DNA of 57,962 nucleotides from a virus: positions 1-57,962 of the IMG/VR virus record IMGVR_UViG_3300048834_000191; one strand, 5' to 3'. This document shows, in pieces, positions 57,477 to 57,962 of this stretch (position 1 is its first letter; every line of letters begins with the position of its first letter). The position numbers and the translations under genes were made by a program. Under the pieces are notes generated by a model. It did not search any database. It was not told the origin of the DNA and saw only the letters and a list, made by a program, of their open reading frames with translations.

Positions 57477-57962
57477 TGGGCATGTCCAGTTACGAGAAGG
57501 CGAAGGAAGAAACGAAACCGGAGGTCATCGTTTCCTACAAAGGCTTCGATCAGAATTTCCAGTGCCGCGGCTTTCAGTATGAAATCAGCAAGACCTACTC
57601 GATCGAAGGCGAGATCAAGGCTTGCAGCCAAGGCTTCCATGCCTGCGAAGAACCGTTCGATGTATTTGGATACTACGGCCCCGGCACATCCCGGTATGCG
57701 CTGGTCGAGCAATCTGGACGGATCGACCGCGATGACGGTGACAGCAAGATCGCCTCGGCGCACATCACCATCGTGGCCGAGTTGACACTCCCCGACTTCA
57801 TCAAGCGCGGCGTCGATTACATCCTCGCCCGCGTTGACTGGAAGAATGCGAAGGAAGCCAACACCGGCTACCAGAGCGCAGCGACCAACACGGGCGACCG
57901 GAGCGCAGCGACCAACACGGGCAACCAGAGCGCAGCGACCAACACCGGCTACTGGAGCGCGG
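57476..57962 (+). CDS. Nonapeptide-repeat phage protein, N-terminal part (continues at 1)
   Basis: ATG 57476 in TGATG. Residues about 20-105: VSYKGFDQNFQCRGFQYEIS, CSQGFHACEEPFDVFGYYGP, a conserved phage domain (DUF7666 in my memory) with GFHAC and a Cys pair. Then the TGYQSAATN repeats begin at 57863. The gene runs over the end of the window into position 1-439, about 300 residues in all. Confidence 0.8.
   Translation, partial: MGMSSYEKAKEETKPEVIVSYKGFDQNFQCRGFQYEISKTYSIEGEIKACSQGFHACEEPFDVFGYYGPGTSRYALVEQSGRIDRDDGDSKIASAHITIVAELTLPDFIKRGVDYILARVDWKNAKEANTGYQSAATNTGDRSAATNTGNQSAATNTGYWSA

Overview
The window is an almost complete tailed-bacteriophage genome. Positions 1-126 are repeated exactly at 57793-57918, so the molecule is circularly permuted or circularised in assembly, with a unit of about 57.79 kb cut inside one gene. 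Head, tail and lysis genes are lambda/HK97-like: long non-contractile tail, 682-residue tape measure, homologues of lambda K, L, M and an I-J fusion. It is therefore a siphovirus. A CI/LexA-type repressor, shared operator-like sites and a tRNA-Thr 3' end that looks like an attP point to a temperate phage, although no integrase is visible. Several small proteins (the Rad52-like neighbourhood, the HNH gene at 5134, the DUF7220- and DUF5664-like proteins) are types I associate with phages of Alphaproteobacteria, probably Hyphomicrobiales (Rhizobium/Agrobacterium/Brucella group). The host is an inference.

Layout. 57073 through the wrap to 5544 (+) is an early operon: a nonapeptide-repeat protein, many ATGA-coupled small genes, Rad52-like and SSB-like recombination genes, then two HNH genes. 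5672-9438 (+) is a second early/accessory operon with a cytosine methyltransferase-like gene. 9451-10104 is a short promoter-driven operon ending in the putative attP. 10605-12257 (-) holds small metabolic and membrane genes and a DEDD exonuclease. 12380-14969 (-) is lysis: holin-like protein, lipoprotein, esterase and GH24 endolysin. 15003-15886 (+) are moron-like lipoprotein and membrane genes. 15883-33347 (-) covers tail fibres, tail and capsid; 33365-45498 (-) covers scaffold, a glycosyltransferase cluster, two tRNAs, head-morphogenesis protein, portal and terminase. 45548-55605 (-) holds DNA metabolism: methyltransferases, RusA, primase-helicase, replication initiator with a candidate origin, and a DnaA-like protein. 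55726-56941 (+) is the repressor and a secreted TagO-like protein.

How it works together. Three promoters with the same 19-bp (7-5-7) imperfect palindrome over the -10 region fire away from the immunity region (57010 and 5612 rightward, 55678 leftward), which suggests one repressor switches off recombination, accessory and replication operons together. The late operon runs leftward from the terminase to the lysis genes.

The most striking feature is at 39364-41418. The SPP1 gp7-like head-morphogenesis gene carries a 323-residue intein exactly at its conserved H-x-N|C-R-C motif. The opposite strand of almost the whole intein (39733-40653) encodes a 306-residue Vsr-like (EDxHD) homing endonuclease with two helix-turn-helix segments and a NUMOD3-like motif. 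Intein and endonuclease are thus back-to-back readings of the same DNA. The genome carries five more HNH genes, so it is unusually loaded with homing elements.

Family names are from memory of sequence families; no search was run.
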